Source of the DNA: Actinobacteria bacterium IMCC26207
GTDB lineage: Bacteria > Actinomycetota > Acidimicrobiia > Acidimicrobiales > Microtrichaceae
Direction of reading: 5' to 3'
Length of the DNA: 64,000 nt
Assembly: GCA_001025035.1 (NCBI GenBank)
Contig: LCZK01000008.1
Location: forward strand, 1 to 64,000
The position numbers and the translations under genes were made by a program. Each line of letters begins with the position of its first letter. Within the stretch, counting starts at the first letter, position 1. Shown piece after piece: positions 44,155-52,077 of this stretch. A model generated the notes under the pieces. That model was not told the DNA's origin, did not search any database, and worked only from the letters and a program-made list of their open reading frames with translations.

Positions 44155-45662
44155 AAGTAGCCATTGTTGGTGCTGGCTTAGGTGGACTTGCAGCAGCTTG
44201 TCACCTTGCAGGTAATGGCCACGATGTGACCGTGGTGGAGCGTGACCCTGCCCCTGGCGGGAGGGCGGGCCGATGGGAATCCAACGGCTACAGCTTCGAC
44301 ACCGGGCCGACAGTATTTACCATGGTGGAGTTTCTCGAGAGAACCTTCAATGCGGCTGGCGCCTCGGTAGAGGATCACGTCACCTTTGATCGCCTCGACC
44401 CTGGATACCGCGCCTGTTACGCAGACGGCTCCGAATTGTTTGTTCGCGCTGGCCGTGAGGCCATGACCGAAGAGATCCGCACAGTCTGTGGGGCACATGA
44501 CGCCGCAGCCTTCGGACCCTTTTGCGATTGGCTGACGGAACTCAACCGTGTTGAGGTTCCTAACTTTATTGATCGCAACTTCAACACCCCTTTCGACCTT
44601 GCCTCATCGCCGAAGGCGGGCATCGAACTGTTGCGCCTTGGCGGGTTTGGCAAGCTCGAAGCCAAAGTCAAAACCTTCTTTGACGACTACCGGCTGCATC
44701 GCCTGTTCTCCTTCCAAGCGCTCTATGCAGGCCTCTCCCCCTTTGACGCACTCGCTTTGTACGGCGTGATCACCTACATGGACACAGTCGCAGGAGTCTG
44801 GGCGCCACGCGGTGGAATCCATGCAGTCGCAACCGGTCTGGCCGAAGCCGCAGAAAAGGCGGGGGCACAGTTCCACTATGGGGATCCAGTGATTCGCATT
44901 GAGCGCCGTCCCGGCAGCGGCGAGGTGAGCGGAGTTCGCACAGCAGGCGGGCAACGATTCGAGGCCGATGTGGTGGTGGCGAATCCCGATGTTCCAGCGG
45001 TGTACCGAGAGCTTCTTTCGGCCACACCCCCTTGGCGTGCACGCACCGGCACCTACTCCCCCTCCTGCTTGTTATGGCTGGTTGGCGTAAAGGGAGACAT
45101 GCCTGAGCGGGCAGTGCACCACAACATTCACTTCAGTAAAGAGTGGACAGTGTCATTCGATGAGTTGCTCAAAAAGGGCACGATGATGACCGACCCATCG
45201 ATCCTTGTATCAGCACCTTCTGTGACTGACCCGAGCTGCGCACCCGCCGGTAGCAACACGCTCTATGTCTTGGAGCCAGTGCCAAATCTCGATGGCAAAG
45301 TTGACTGGTCTACTGAGCGCGTGCCAGCCCGTGATCGCCTAGCTGCACGAGTTGCGGCGCTGGGGTATCCAGAGGTCATTGAGTGCGAGCAACTCATTGA
45401 CCCGCTTGATTGGGATGCACTCGGCATGGAACGCGGGACTCCGTTTGCAATGGCGCATAAGTTCGCAAGGACTGGCCCCTTCCGTGCACCCAATATTGAT
45501 CGCAAGATTCCCGGTCTGGTTCTTGTCGGATCTGGAACTGTCCCCGGCGTTGGCGTACCAATGGTTCTGGTCTCTGGTCGTCTTGCAGCCGAGCGCGCCG
45601 AGGCCATGGCTGGTGCTGGAAGCCGAGGCAAAGCGGGCCGATCCGGGTCTGCAAGCAGGTGA
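44151..45662 (+). CDS. crtI: Phytoene desaturase (CrtI type)
   Basis: FAD enzyme converting phytoene to lycopene in four steps. FAD loop VAIVGAGLGGLAAACHLAGN, followed by GGRAGRWESNGYSFDTGPTVF, the membrane-contact region and the C-terminal signature LVLVGSGTVPGVGVPMVLVSG. Length 503 is typical. GTG start overlaps the crtE stop; its own stop overlaps the crtB GTG start. Confidence 0.95.
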   Translation: MKVAIVGAGLGGLAAACHLAGNGHDVTVVERDPAPGGRAGRWESNGYSFDTGPTVFTMVEFLERTFNAAGASVEDHVTFDRLDPGYRACYADGSELFVRAGREAMTEEIRTVCGAHDAAAFGPFCDWLTELNRVEVPNFIDRNFNTPFDLASSPKAGIELLRLGGFGKLEAKVKTFFDDYRLHRLFSFQALYAGLSPFDALALYGVITYMDTVAGVWAPRGGIHAVATGLAEAAEKAGAQFHYGDPVIRIERRPGSGEVSGVRTAGGQRFEADVVVANPDVPAVYRELLSATPPWRARTGTYSPSCLLWLVGVKGDMPERAVHHNIHFSKEWTVSFDELLKKGTMMTDPSILVSAPSVTDPSCAPAGSNTLYVLEPVPNLDGKVDWSTERVPARDRLAARVAALGYPEVIECEQLIDPLDWDALGMERGTPFAMAHKFARTGPFRAPNIDRKIPGLVLVGSGTVPGVGVPMVLVSGRLAAERAEAMAGAGSRGKAGRSGSASR

Positions 45663-46549
45663 CCACACTCGAGGCGAGCTACGCCGAGTGCAAGCGACTC
45701 AACCGCAAGTCGGGAACCACTTACTACTGGGCAACTCAGGTTCTGCCCGCCGTCAAACGTCATCATGTGCACGCGCTCTATGGGTTCTGCCGCTATGCCG
45801 ATGACATCGTGGACGATATGGGCCCGGCAAGCCCCGAGCAGAGAGCTGACGCTCTGGCCGCCTTCGGGGACAGCTTTTTTGCTGATCTAGATCGAGGTGA
45901 GTCTGATGACTTGGTCCTCAAGGCCGTGGTGCATACCGTCAAGGCCTTCTCCATTGACCCAGAGCTTTTCCACCGCTTCTTGAACTCCATGACCATGGAT
46001 CTGAGCGTGGATTCCTACGCCACTTGGGATGACCTCTGCGATTACATGGACGGCTCTGCCTGCGTGATCGGCGAGATGATGCTGCCCATTTTGGAGCCGG
46101 CTAGCCCAGCGGCGATTCCGCACGCTCGAGACTTGGGCCTGGCATTCCAACTGACGAATTTTCTGCGTGACGTGGGTGAAGATCTTGATCGCGGTCGGGT
46201 GTACATCCCTCAGGAAGACCTAGAGAAATTCGGCGCCGACCCACACCTGCGAAGGGTTACCCCGGAATGGCGAAATCTGATGCAGTTCGAGATTGAGCGC
46301 TCCAGAGAGCTCTACCTCTCTGCAGACCTTGGCGTAGCCGAACTGTACGGTTCCTCTGCTCGCTCAATTCGCGCTGCGCGAATTCTGTACTCAGAAATTC
46401 TGGATCACATCGAGGCGAACGAGTACGACGTGTTCAGTCAACGTGCTCGTGTGCCACTCATGCGCAAAGTAGCGGTAGCTACCGAGATGATTGTTCCTCT
46501 CGGACAGTTCTGGAATGCCCACGCTCCCGCAGCGCTTCGTCGGCACTGA
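45659..46549 (+). CDS. crtB: Phytoene synthase
   Basis: Condenses two geranylgeranyl diphosphates. The first Asp-rich motif is GFCRYADDIVDDMG, the second FLRDVGEDLDRGRVYIP. N-terminal KRLNRKSGTTYYWATQVLP is standard for CrtB. 296 residues. Last gene of the plus-strand operon; converges on crtZ. Confidence 0.95.
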   Translation: MTTLEASYAECKRLNRKSGTTYYWATQVLPAVKRHHVHALYGFCRYADDIVDDMGPASPEQRADALAAFGDSFFADLDRGESDDLVLKAVVHTVKAFSIDPELFHRFLNSMTMDLSVDSYATWDDLCDYMDGSACVIGEMMLPILEPASPAAIPHARDLGLAFQLTNFLRDVGEDLDRGRVYIPQEDLEKFGADPHLRRVTPEWRNLMQFEIERSRELYLSADLGVAELYGSSARSIRAARILYSEILDHIEANEYDVFSQRARVPLMRKVAVATEMIVPLGQFWNAHAPAALRRH

Positions 46550-46645
46550 GTTAGCGCTTCGCTGCCTCAGCGGCGAAACATCTGGCTGCTGAAGCTAACT
46601 GGCCGCCTGGGCTAACTTGCCGTTTGGGCTAACTGGCTGTTTGAG
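46550..46645. repeat. 17-bp degenerate tandem repeat between crtB and crtZ
   Basis: From 46595, three units CTAACTGGCCGCCTGGG, CTAACTTGCCGTTTGGG, CTAACTGGCTGTTTGAG lie head to tail across the crtZ stop codon (46629). No clean terminator hairpin is seen in the 80-bp gap. Confidence 0.7.
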
Positions 46646-47141
46646 CCGCTGCTGTTGGAGCGGCTGATGCAACGCGAATCGGGTCACGAGTCGTGCTCGC
46701 TGCACGCTCTCGAAGTGCAGCTGGAATCACCGGCGCCAACATGCCGTATGGCGCAGCGTTATAGAGGTGATGAATCCGGTGTGCCTCGCGAAGCGGCTCT
46801 AAGAACGCAACACGCTCGGGCAACACAGAAAGACGACGATGGATATAAAAGTCGTGAATCACCAAATAGGACATTCCGTAAGCAGTGATTCCGGCACCGA
46901 TTGCAATCAGAATGCTCAGCTGTGGTTGAAGCGCCCCGATAGCCATGATGGCAATCGTGGACCCCGCAAAGATAACCGGGAAAAAATCGTTCGCTTCCCA
47001 GCCCGTGCTACCGGGGCGGTGATGGCTGCGATGCAAAAAATGTCCAAACCCATGAAAGACCACGCGATGAGTTAGTGCAGTGACTGGCTCCATCACCAAA
47101 AAAGCAGCTACCGCCGCCAAGACCACAACAAGCACATTCAT
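46629..47141 (-). CDS. crtZ: Beta-carotene hydroxylase
   Basis: Membrane di-iron hydroxylase of 170 residues, adding 3-OH groups to beta-ionone rings. The histidine boxes are LTHRVVFHGF, HRSHHRPGS, VIHDFYIHRR and EAHRIHHLYN; four membrane helices lie between them. The Ala/Thr-rich tail after residue 150 is unconserved and partly repeat-encoded. ATG 47141 directly abuts the crtYd stop. Confidence 0.92.
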   Translation of the reverse strand: MNVLVVVLAAVAAFLVMEPVTALTHRVVFHGFGHFLHRSHHRPGSTGWEANDFFPVIFAGSTIAIMAIGALQPQLSILIAIGAGITAYGMSYLVIHDFYIHRRLSVLPERVAFLEPLREAHRIHHLYNAAPYGMLAPVIPAALRERAASTTRDPIRVASAAPTAAAQTAS

Positions 47142-47519
47142 CTATGCCTCACTTTCACTGACAGCCTCGCTGTCGGGTACCACGTTCTTGTTATTTAGTT
47201 CTACCGACTGAGTGGCTCTTCGGCCAAGTTGATCCCAGACCACCATCGTGAGGGTCACGAGCGCAAAGCCAAACCCAAAGTCCTCAAGAGGAGAATGAAA
47301 GAACACTCGGATGCCAGAGAACACATCGCTGTTGTAGTTCACGATGGGCGAAGAGGCCTTGGTCAACCAACCATCAACTAGCACCTGAAAGAACCCAACA
47401 ATTGCCATTGCAATCCAGTAGCTGCCTGTGCGAAAGATTCCCGTTCGAGCAATGAGCAACTCGTAGAGCACCACGAGCACCATGGCAAGAAGCGTGAGAA
47501 ACGTGTACGCACCCATCAT
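47142..47519 (-). CDS. crtYd: Lycopene cyclase subunit CrtYd-like
   Basis: A 125-residue three-helix membrane protein of the lycopene cyclase domain family, the C-terminal partner of the heterodimer. Key element is FHSPLEDFGFGFALVTLTMVVWDQL with the conserved Pro-Leu-Glu-Asp. The ATG overlaps the crtYc stop (ATGA). With CrtZ downstream, beta-cyclisation (CrtYcd) is likelier than the C50 CrtYef/LbtBC function, as no UbiA-type elongase is present. Confidence 0.88.
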   Translation of the reverse strand: MMGAYTFLTLLAMVLVVLYELLIARTGIFRTGSYWIAMAIVGFFQVLVDGWLTKASSPIVNYNSDVFSGIRVFFHSPLEDFGFGFALVTLTMVVWDQLGRRATQSVELNNKNVVPDSEAVSESEA

Positions 47520-47827
47520 CGACCTCTCAATTTGCGAACTGTTTCAAGGGTCAGCAGCCCGCAGATTGGAATCACTAAGAAGAAGGTAAGTTCTTCAATG
47601 GGTAAGGCACCCGGCAGTTCCCAACCTGTCACAAACTCTGGGGTGTAGCTCCAATGATCCCAAGCAATAGCAAACACATCCCACACAGCGAAGACGCAGA
47701 CCGGAACAATCATGGTCAGCATCAGTCGACGAGGTTGCCGATAGACCCTTGCGCCAAGGACGAGTTCCAAGGGCAAAGTGCCCAGAATGCAGAGCCCCAT
47801 CAAAATGAGGTATTGGTACCTGTCCAC
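47516..47827 (-). CDS. crtYc: Lycopene cyclase subunit CrtYc-like
   Basis: N-terminal half of the heterodimeric cyclase: three helices with RYQYLILMGLCILGTLPLELV, FAVWDVFAIAWDHWSYTPEFVTG and LPGALPIEELTFFLVIPICGL (the PxEE motif). GTG 47827 gives 103 residues, the usual size; the longer frame to 48010 runs through idi on the other strand and is rejected. Part of the crtYc-crtYd-crtZ run. Confidence 0.85.
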   Translation of the reverse strand: MDRYQYLILMGLCILGTLPLELVLGARVYRQPRRLMLTMIVPVCVFAVWDVFAIAWDHWSYTPEFVTGWELPGALPIEELTFFLVIPICGLLTLETVRKLRGR

Positions 47828-47857
47828 CCCCCAATTGTAGATGCCACGCAGGTCGTA

Positions 47858-48370
47858 GTGTTGGTCGACGATCAGGGAATTCCCACCGGAACGATGGATA
47901 AGTTGGCCGCACATTCTGGGGCTGGAGCGCTCCACAGCGCCTTTTCGGTTTTCCTGTACGACACGGCGGGCCGGGTACTGCTTCAACGGCGAGCTGCGCA
48001 GAAGCACCATTTCAGAAACAAGTGGTCAAACACCTGTTGTAGCCACCCGCTACCTGGGGAAACGGTGACTGCTGCAGCATCACGTCGGCTCCTGCAAGAG
48101 GTCGGAATCACTGCCTCTGCCGAGGTTGTTGGCAGCTTTACGTATCGCGCGCCGGACCTTGACAGCGGCCTGATTGAGGTGGAGTTCGATTACGTTCTGA
48201 TTGGCCAATATGAAGGTGACGTCTCGCCCAATCCGGATGAAGTCTCGGAGGTGCAGTGGGTGAACTTTCAAGGGCTGAGAGAACAGATTGCGCTAGACCC
48301 CGAGGCGTACACCCCATGGCTCACGCTCGCACTCGACGTGATCGAACAGCAAACTCCCACGCCGATCTGA
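47858..48370 (+). CDS. idi: Isopentenyl-diphosphate delta-isomerase type I
   Basis: Nudix-fold isomerase balancing IPP and DMAPP for crtE. Visible are VLVDDQGIPTGTMDKLAAH, FSVFLYDTAGRVLLQRRA, NTCCSHPLPGE (catalytic Cys), ASRRLLQEVGI, and EVEFDYVLIGQY with the catalytic-site Glu, then NPDEVSEVQWV. The start is unclear: GTG 47858 or TTG 47813 fit, the latter adding residues that read VPVHPPIVDATQ. Divergent from and nearly overlapping crtYc. Confidence 0.93.
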   Translation: MLVDDQGIPTGTMDKLAAHSGAGALHSAFSVFLYDTAGRVLLQRRAAQKHHFRNKWSNTCCSHPLPGETVTAAASRRLLQEVGITASAEVVGSFTYRAPDLDSGLIEVEFDYVLIGQYEGDVSPNPDEVSEVQWVNFQGLREQIALDPEAYTPWLTLALDVIEQQTPTPI

Positions 48371-48469
48371 CAGAATCTCCGGATCTAGCCTGCAACATCA
48401 GTGCATCGTTGACATAGCGACACAGCCGATGGCTTTTAGGATCAGGTGATCAAATCGGAGGAACGAGCA

Positions 48470-49321
48470 ATGCTTCTACAGGACCCAATTCGCCCGGTCA
48501 CGCAGGCCGAGGTTGAAACCTTCTGGCAGGACGGCGTCGTTCTGCTTCGGGGAATTTTGGATACGGACTGGCTCGACGCTCTGGCTGGTCCTCTTGAGCA
48601 AACAATCTCTCAGGGCGAGTCCGTCAACTTGGGGATTATGGCTCCGGATTCAGGTTCGGTCTCTGGCTCGGATTCGAACCCGGATGCACCTGCGTTTTCT
48701 GCTGGCACGGATCACTGGCGACATGACCCAACCTTTCTTGCTTTCGCTACTGCTTCTCCCCTCGCTCCCATCGCTGCAACCCTGTTGAATTCCGAGCAGA
48801 TCTGGTTATGGGAAGACAGCGTGCTGGTGAAAGAGGCGGGCTCTCCATTCGTCACCAAGTTCCATACTGATGCGAGCTACTTCAACCTCAAGGGTAATCA
48901 GGTGTGCACCATGTGGATTCCACTTGATGCCGCAACCCCCTCGAGCGGAGTAGTGAGTTGGGTGCGCGGTTCGCATCGTGATCCGGTGGAGTATCGGCCA
49001 AATATGTTCGTGACCGACGAGCCCATTCCCGGCACGAAAGGTGAGTCGATTCCCGATGTGCTCGGGACGCCAGAACTCTCTTCGCGCTTGATTAGCTTTG
49101 ACCTTGAGCCGGGTGACCTGACTGTGCACCATGCGCGCACCTTGCATGGATCTCCGGCGAATACCTCAGAGGTTCGTCGCCGCGCAGTCTCTATGCGCTA
49201 CTTCGGAGATGATGCTCGCTACCGCCGCAAGCCCGGGCTGATGGTGCGCCCTGCTATGACCGCTCTCTCCGACGGTGACCCCCTTGGTCCACCTGATTGT
49301 CCCCTGGCTTGGCCGAGGTAG
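48470..49321 (+). CDS. Phytanoyl-CoA dioxygenase-family protein
   Basis: Fe(II)/2-oxoglutarate oxygenase of 283 residues. Iron ligands are TKFHTDASYFN (HxD) and HHARTLHGSPANTS; MWIPLDAATPSSGVVSWVRGSH and RRAVSMRYFGDDARY are family-typical. It differs from the PhnY-like protein at 34 kb and its substrate is unknown; carotenoid tailoring is possible because of position only. ATG 48470 has CGGAGGAACGAGCA before it. An in-frame GTG-type start at 48446 is less likely. Confidence 0.85.
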   Translation: MLLQDPIRPVTQAEVETFWQDGVVLLRGILDTDWLDALAGPLEQTISQGESVNLGIMAPDSGSVSGSDSNPDAPAFSAGTDHWRHDPTFLAFATASPLAPIAATLLNSEQIWLWEDSVLVKEAGSPFVTKFHTDASYFNLKGNQVCTMWIPLDAATPSSGVVSWVRGSHRDPVEYRPNMFVTDEPIPGTKGESIPDVLGTPELSSRLISFDLEPGDLTVHHARTLHGSPANTSEVRRRAVSMRYFGDDARYRRKPGLMVRPAMTALSDGDPLGPPDCPLAWPR

Positions 49322-49436
49322 CCCTGCAGGCTGCAGCTGAGGGAATTGCAGGGAAGCGCCTGTTCATCGTTGGTCGCTCGCTGGTGGAAGCTAACTTGTT
49401 GGGACTGATACTTGACTATGTAGACGAGGAATAATC
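49322..49436. other. Intergenic region before the Tat lipoprotein gene
   Basis: 115 bp, the left border of the unusual locus. It must contain a promoter for the plus-strand gene, but no convincing -35/-10 pair was found. ACGAGGAATAATC before the ATG is the ribosome site. Confidence 0.4.
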
Positions 49437-50333
49437 ATGGCGACATCTCGACGACAGTTCATCACGGGAACAGCAGGCATTGGGCTTGGCGCCGTTGCAG
49501 TTGCCGCTGTGGCAGCCTGCACCAAAGAAGACACCGCTGCACCGGCAACTTCGACCTCTGCCCCGCCAACTACCAAGCCACCCAAGCTGATCACCGCAGC
49601 CGAGACCCAGGCCGAGTTCGAGGGCTACTTGCAACAAAAGGGCCTGACCGAAGCTCCTACTCAGCCACTGATCTCTGGCATCGAATTCAACGGCGGCCTT
49701 CGCTACGACGACGACCCATCAACACTGACCAACGCCAACTATGTGAAGCAGATCGCTGCTCGCCCCGAGGATGTTGAGAAGAAGGACAATCCGGGAACGC
49801 TTCCTGTCTTCACAGTCATGGGCGTATCAACCACCACCCCAGAACAAGCTGTAGTTGCCACAGACCTAGTCATGACATACCTCACTGGAACCGTCGGCCT
49901 AGACATGGATCGACTTCGCGTAACTACCACTGATCGCTCTGCGCAGTTTTTCCCGCAACTCGACAAGTATGGAATCAGCACCGAGCAAATCACTCTTCGC
50001 CCTTGGGACGAGGCAGTCAAGGATGGCTCAGGCTCCGGATTCTTCGCCCCAGCGGGACACCCCGGAAATCCAGCAGTTCCAAGTTTCTCGATTGAATACA
50101 TGCTCTCTTCTGGCGTCAGGCTTGAGCTCGCCGAGATCACCTACGGGGACGGAACCGTTCCCACAGCGGGTGGCATCGGCGTGGAGCGAGTCTCGATGGC
50201 ACGCAACGATCTAGTTACCAGTTGGGGTGATTCACTCCCAGCGTTCAAGACAGCCGTTGAGGACTCGGTCACAGCAACTGGCGCAGCACGCCCAGCCGGG
50301 TACTACACGATCCTCGAACAAAAGCAGCCCTGA
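49437..50333 (+). CDS. Tat-exported lipoprotein with alanyl-tRNA-synthetase-like domain
   Basis: The start TSRRQFITGTAGIG is a twin-arginine signal, and AVAAVAAC followed by TKED is a lipobox (Cys about residue 25), so this should be a folded, lipid-anchored protein outside the membrane. After a Thr/Pro linker, residues about 60-290 recall the class II catalytic core of alanyl-tRNA synthetase: PVFTVMGVSTTTPEQAVVAT, YLTGTVGLDMDRLRVTT, LDKYGISTEQITLRPWDEA, FFAPAGHPGNPAVPSFSIEY, and GGIGVERVSMAR in place of the DTGMGLERL motif. The likeness is judged by eye and may be structural only. It could be a former synthetase domain reused as a binding protein. Confidence 0.55.
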   Translation: MATSRRQFITGTAGIGLGAVAVAAVAACTKEDTAAPATSTSAPPTTKPPKLITAAETQAEFEGYLQQKGLTEAPTQPLISGIEFNGGLRYDDDPSTLTNANYVKQIAARPEDVEKKDNPGTLPVFTVMGVSTTTPEQAVVATDLVMTYLTGTVGLDMDRLRVTTTDRSAQFFPQLDKYGISTEQITLRPWDEAVKDGSGSGFFAPAGHPGNPAVPSFSIEYMLSSGVRLELAEITYGDGTVPTAGGIGVERVSMARNDLVTSWGDSLPAFKTAVEDSVTATGAARPAGYYTILEQKQP

Positions 50334-50355
50334 CCGCTCCACCCTTGGGGCTTAC

Positions 50356-50406
50356 GCGTCTGGAGCGGTTTTTCGACAGTATGTGTCGAAAAACCGCTCC
50401 AGACGC
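50356..50406. terminator. Long hairpin element, copy 1
   Basis: Perfect 23-bp arms around loop GTATG. The 35-bp core AGCGGTTTTTCGACA-GTATG-TGTCGAAAAACCGCT is identical in four copies. It lies in the 73-bp gap between two convergent stop codons, so it can act as a bidirectional terminator. The A/T runs lie inside the stem rather than after it, unlike a textbook terminator. Confidence 0.8.
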
Positions 50407-51966
50407 TCAGGTCACGCAGTTCAGAACGACGCTACTACCCGCGTTGCCTTCAGAATCGGTGGCCGTCGCTATGAGTGAGAACGTTTGCGATGGGTCATTG
50501 GGGCTGACGGTCGGGAACGTTGCTTTCCATGAACTGCTACTCCCAAACATTGAGGTTGAGCCTGAGCGACCAAACGTGCTCGTCCAGCTGAGGGTGACAG
50601 TCACCACGGTGGCAGCGCTTGTCACTCTGGCCACATAGACCTGATTACTACAACCAGTCAGAGCCCCAGAAAGCGTGACTTGGGGTGGCAGCACTGGCGG
50701 TGAAGTTGTCGGAGCTGCAGTAGTCGGAACTGCAGTTGCAGGAGGTGCAGTAGTCGGAACTGCGGTAACTGGAGGTGCAGTAACTGCTGAGGTCACCGTT
50801 GATGTGGTCGACTCGAGAATACTCACACCTCCCGCATCCAACATCGATGTTGTTGTCTGCACAGAACCCAACGAGGTATCCACCCTCGGCCAGAACAACA
50901 CAAACCCAGATCCGTCCGCATCTGGATCCCTCAAGTCGCTCGAAGCGCCCTCTGAACGAACAGCCGTGTCTGGTGGATCCAACAACACCGAACCACCTAG
51001 AACCAGCAACAACACAACAAGCACCGCGAGCCCCACAACGAGCGCCCGGCGTCGAGCAGCACCATCCGCTGGCGGGAAACCATCCCCCCGCCATGGCCGC
51101 CCACCCGCATGTGAACCACCCGCACCCGCTGCGGCACTGGCAAGGACACGCTTGCGAACCGAAATCGGAACCCCCAGCAACGGCGACGCACCCGCAACAC
51201 CAGACAGTACAAACGCAGGCACCTTCTTTCGCGACTGTTCACACACCTCACAAGAATCAACATGGCGATTCACCCGCTTACGCCACAGAACCGAAAACTC
51301 GCCATCCCAACTAGCCAAGACAGCAGCGAGTTCCTCGCAATCAGCTTGACCCCTACTGGCAATCAGCAAGGCCCCCAATGACTGGCCCACACGCTCCTTC
51401 ATCCGGAACGTCGCTAGGTGAGCCTTGCTTGGCGACACACCTAGTGCGCTTGCTAGGTCAGCGCCATCAATTCCCTGCAACACCAGTTCCAGCACCAGGC
51501 GATCACTGCTCTCTAACCCGGCCGAGGCCTGAGCAATTAGCTGTGCCAGCTCGGCCTGTTCCGCCGAGGCCTCAACTGATACCTCAACGATCGTCGACGA
51601 GGCATCAGCTGTGCGTAACGCTTCAAAGTCAGACATCTCAGATACCTCCTCACTCGCAACGGTGCGAGAGCCACGCCGGGTTTTCAAATACACCTGCCGG
51701 CGAGCAATAGCGAACAACCAAGGCTTCAAACGAGACGGATCACGAAGCTGACCCATGCGCTCAACCGCAACCAGAAACACATCACCGCACACATCCTCAG
51801 CCGCAGAACGATCAGCCAACATATGCGCACACATCGTGTACACCCGACTTGCGTAACGGTCATAGATCTCTGCCAGAGCCTGCTGATCACCCGCACAAAA
51901 ACGGCGCACTAATTCGGCGTCCTCAGCCGCAGCCTTCGTTGTACTCGCTTCTTGCTCAGCAGTCAT
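50407..51966 (-). CDS. Membrane-tethered ECF sigma factor with zinc-finger and Ig-like ectodomain (paralogue 1)
   Basis: One 519-residue chain. Residues 20-100 are sigma region 2 (LAEIYDRYASRVYTMCAHML, SRLKPWLFAIARRQVYLKTR). Residues 138-200 are region 4 with helix-turn-helix GADLASALGVSPSKAHLATF. Residues 210-245 hold C-x24-H-x3-C-x2-C (HVDSCEVC), as in zinc-finger anti-sigma proteins. Residues 308-329 are one membrane helix. A Thr/Pro/Ala stalk (390-428) leads to an Ig-like beta domain (430-519) with two cysteines. Sigma and anti-sigma/sensor parts are thus joined, so release probably needs proteolysis. AGGGAG lies 8 bp before ATG. Paralogue at 54873. Confidence 0.85.
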   Translation of the reverse strand: MTAEQEASTTKAAAEDAELVRRFCAGDQQALAEIYDRYASRVYTMCAHMLADRSAAEDVCGDVFLVAVERMGQLRDPSRLKPWLFAIARRQVYLKTRRGSRTVASEEVSEMSDFEALRTADASSTIVEVSVEASAEQAELAQLIAQASAGLESSDRLVLELVLQGIDGADLASALGVSPSKAHLATFRMKERVGQSLGALLIASRGQADCEELAAVLASWDGEFSVLWRKRVNRHVDSCEVCEQSRKKVPAFVLSGVAGASPLLGVPISVRKRVLASAAAGAGGSHAGGRPWRGDGFPPADGAARRRALVVGLAVLVVLLLVLGGSVLLDPPDTAVRSEGASSDLRDPDADGSGFVLFWPRVDTSLGSVQTTTSMLDAGGVSILESTTSTVTSAVTAPPVTAVPTTAPPATAVPTTAAPTTSPPVLPPQVTLSGALTGCSNQVYVARVTSAATVVTVTLSWTSTFGRSGSTSMFGSSSSWKATFPTVSPNDPSQTFSLIATATDSEGNAGSSVVLNCVT

Positions 51967-52016
51967 CTCACAAACTCCCTGCGCCCAACGCTAGACCAAC
52001 GGCGCTTTTCCCGAAC

Positions 52017-52067
52017 GCGCCTGCAGCGGTTTTTCGACAGTATGTGTCGAAAAACCGCTCAGGACGC
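52017..52067. terminator. Long hairpin element, copy 2
   Basis: Core 52025-52059 identical to copy 1; outer arm positions differ. It lies between the end of surface protein A and the start of sigma paralogue 1, both on the minus strand, so it separates two transcription units. Confidence 0.8.
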
Positions 52068-52077
52068 AAGACTCGGT

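Noticed and set aside
47654-47857. N-terminal extension of idi and the long N-terminal extension of crtYc (to 48010)
   Set aside because: Each runs antisense through the other's conserved coding region; family proteins begin at the shorter starts.
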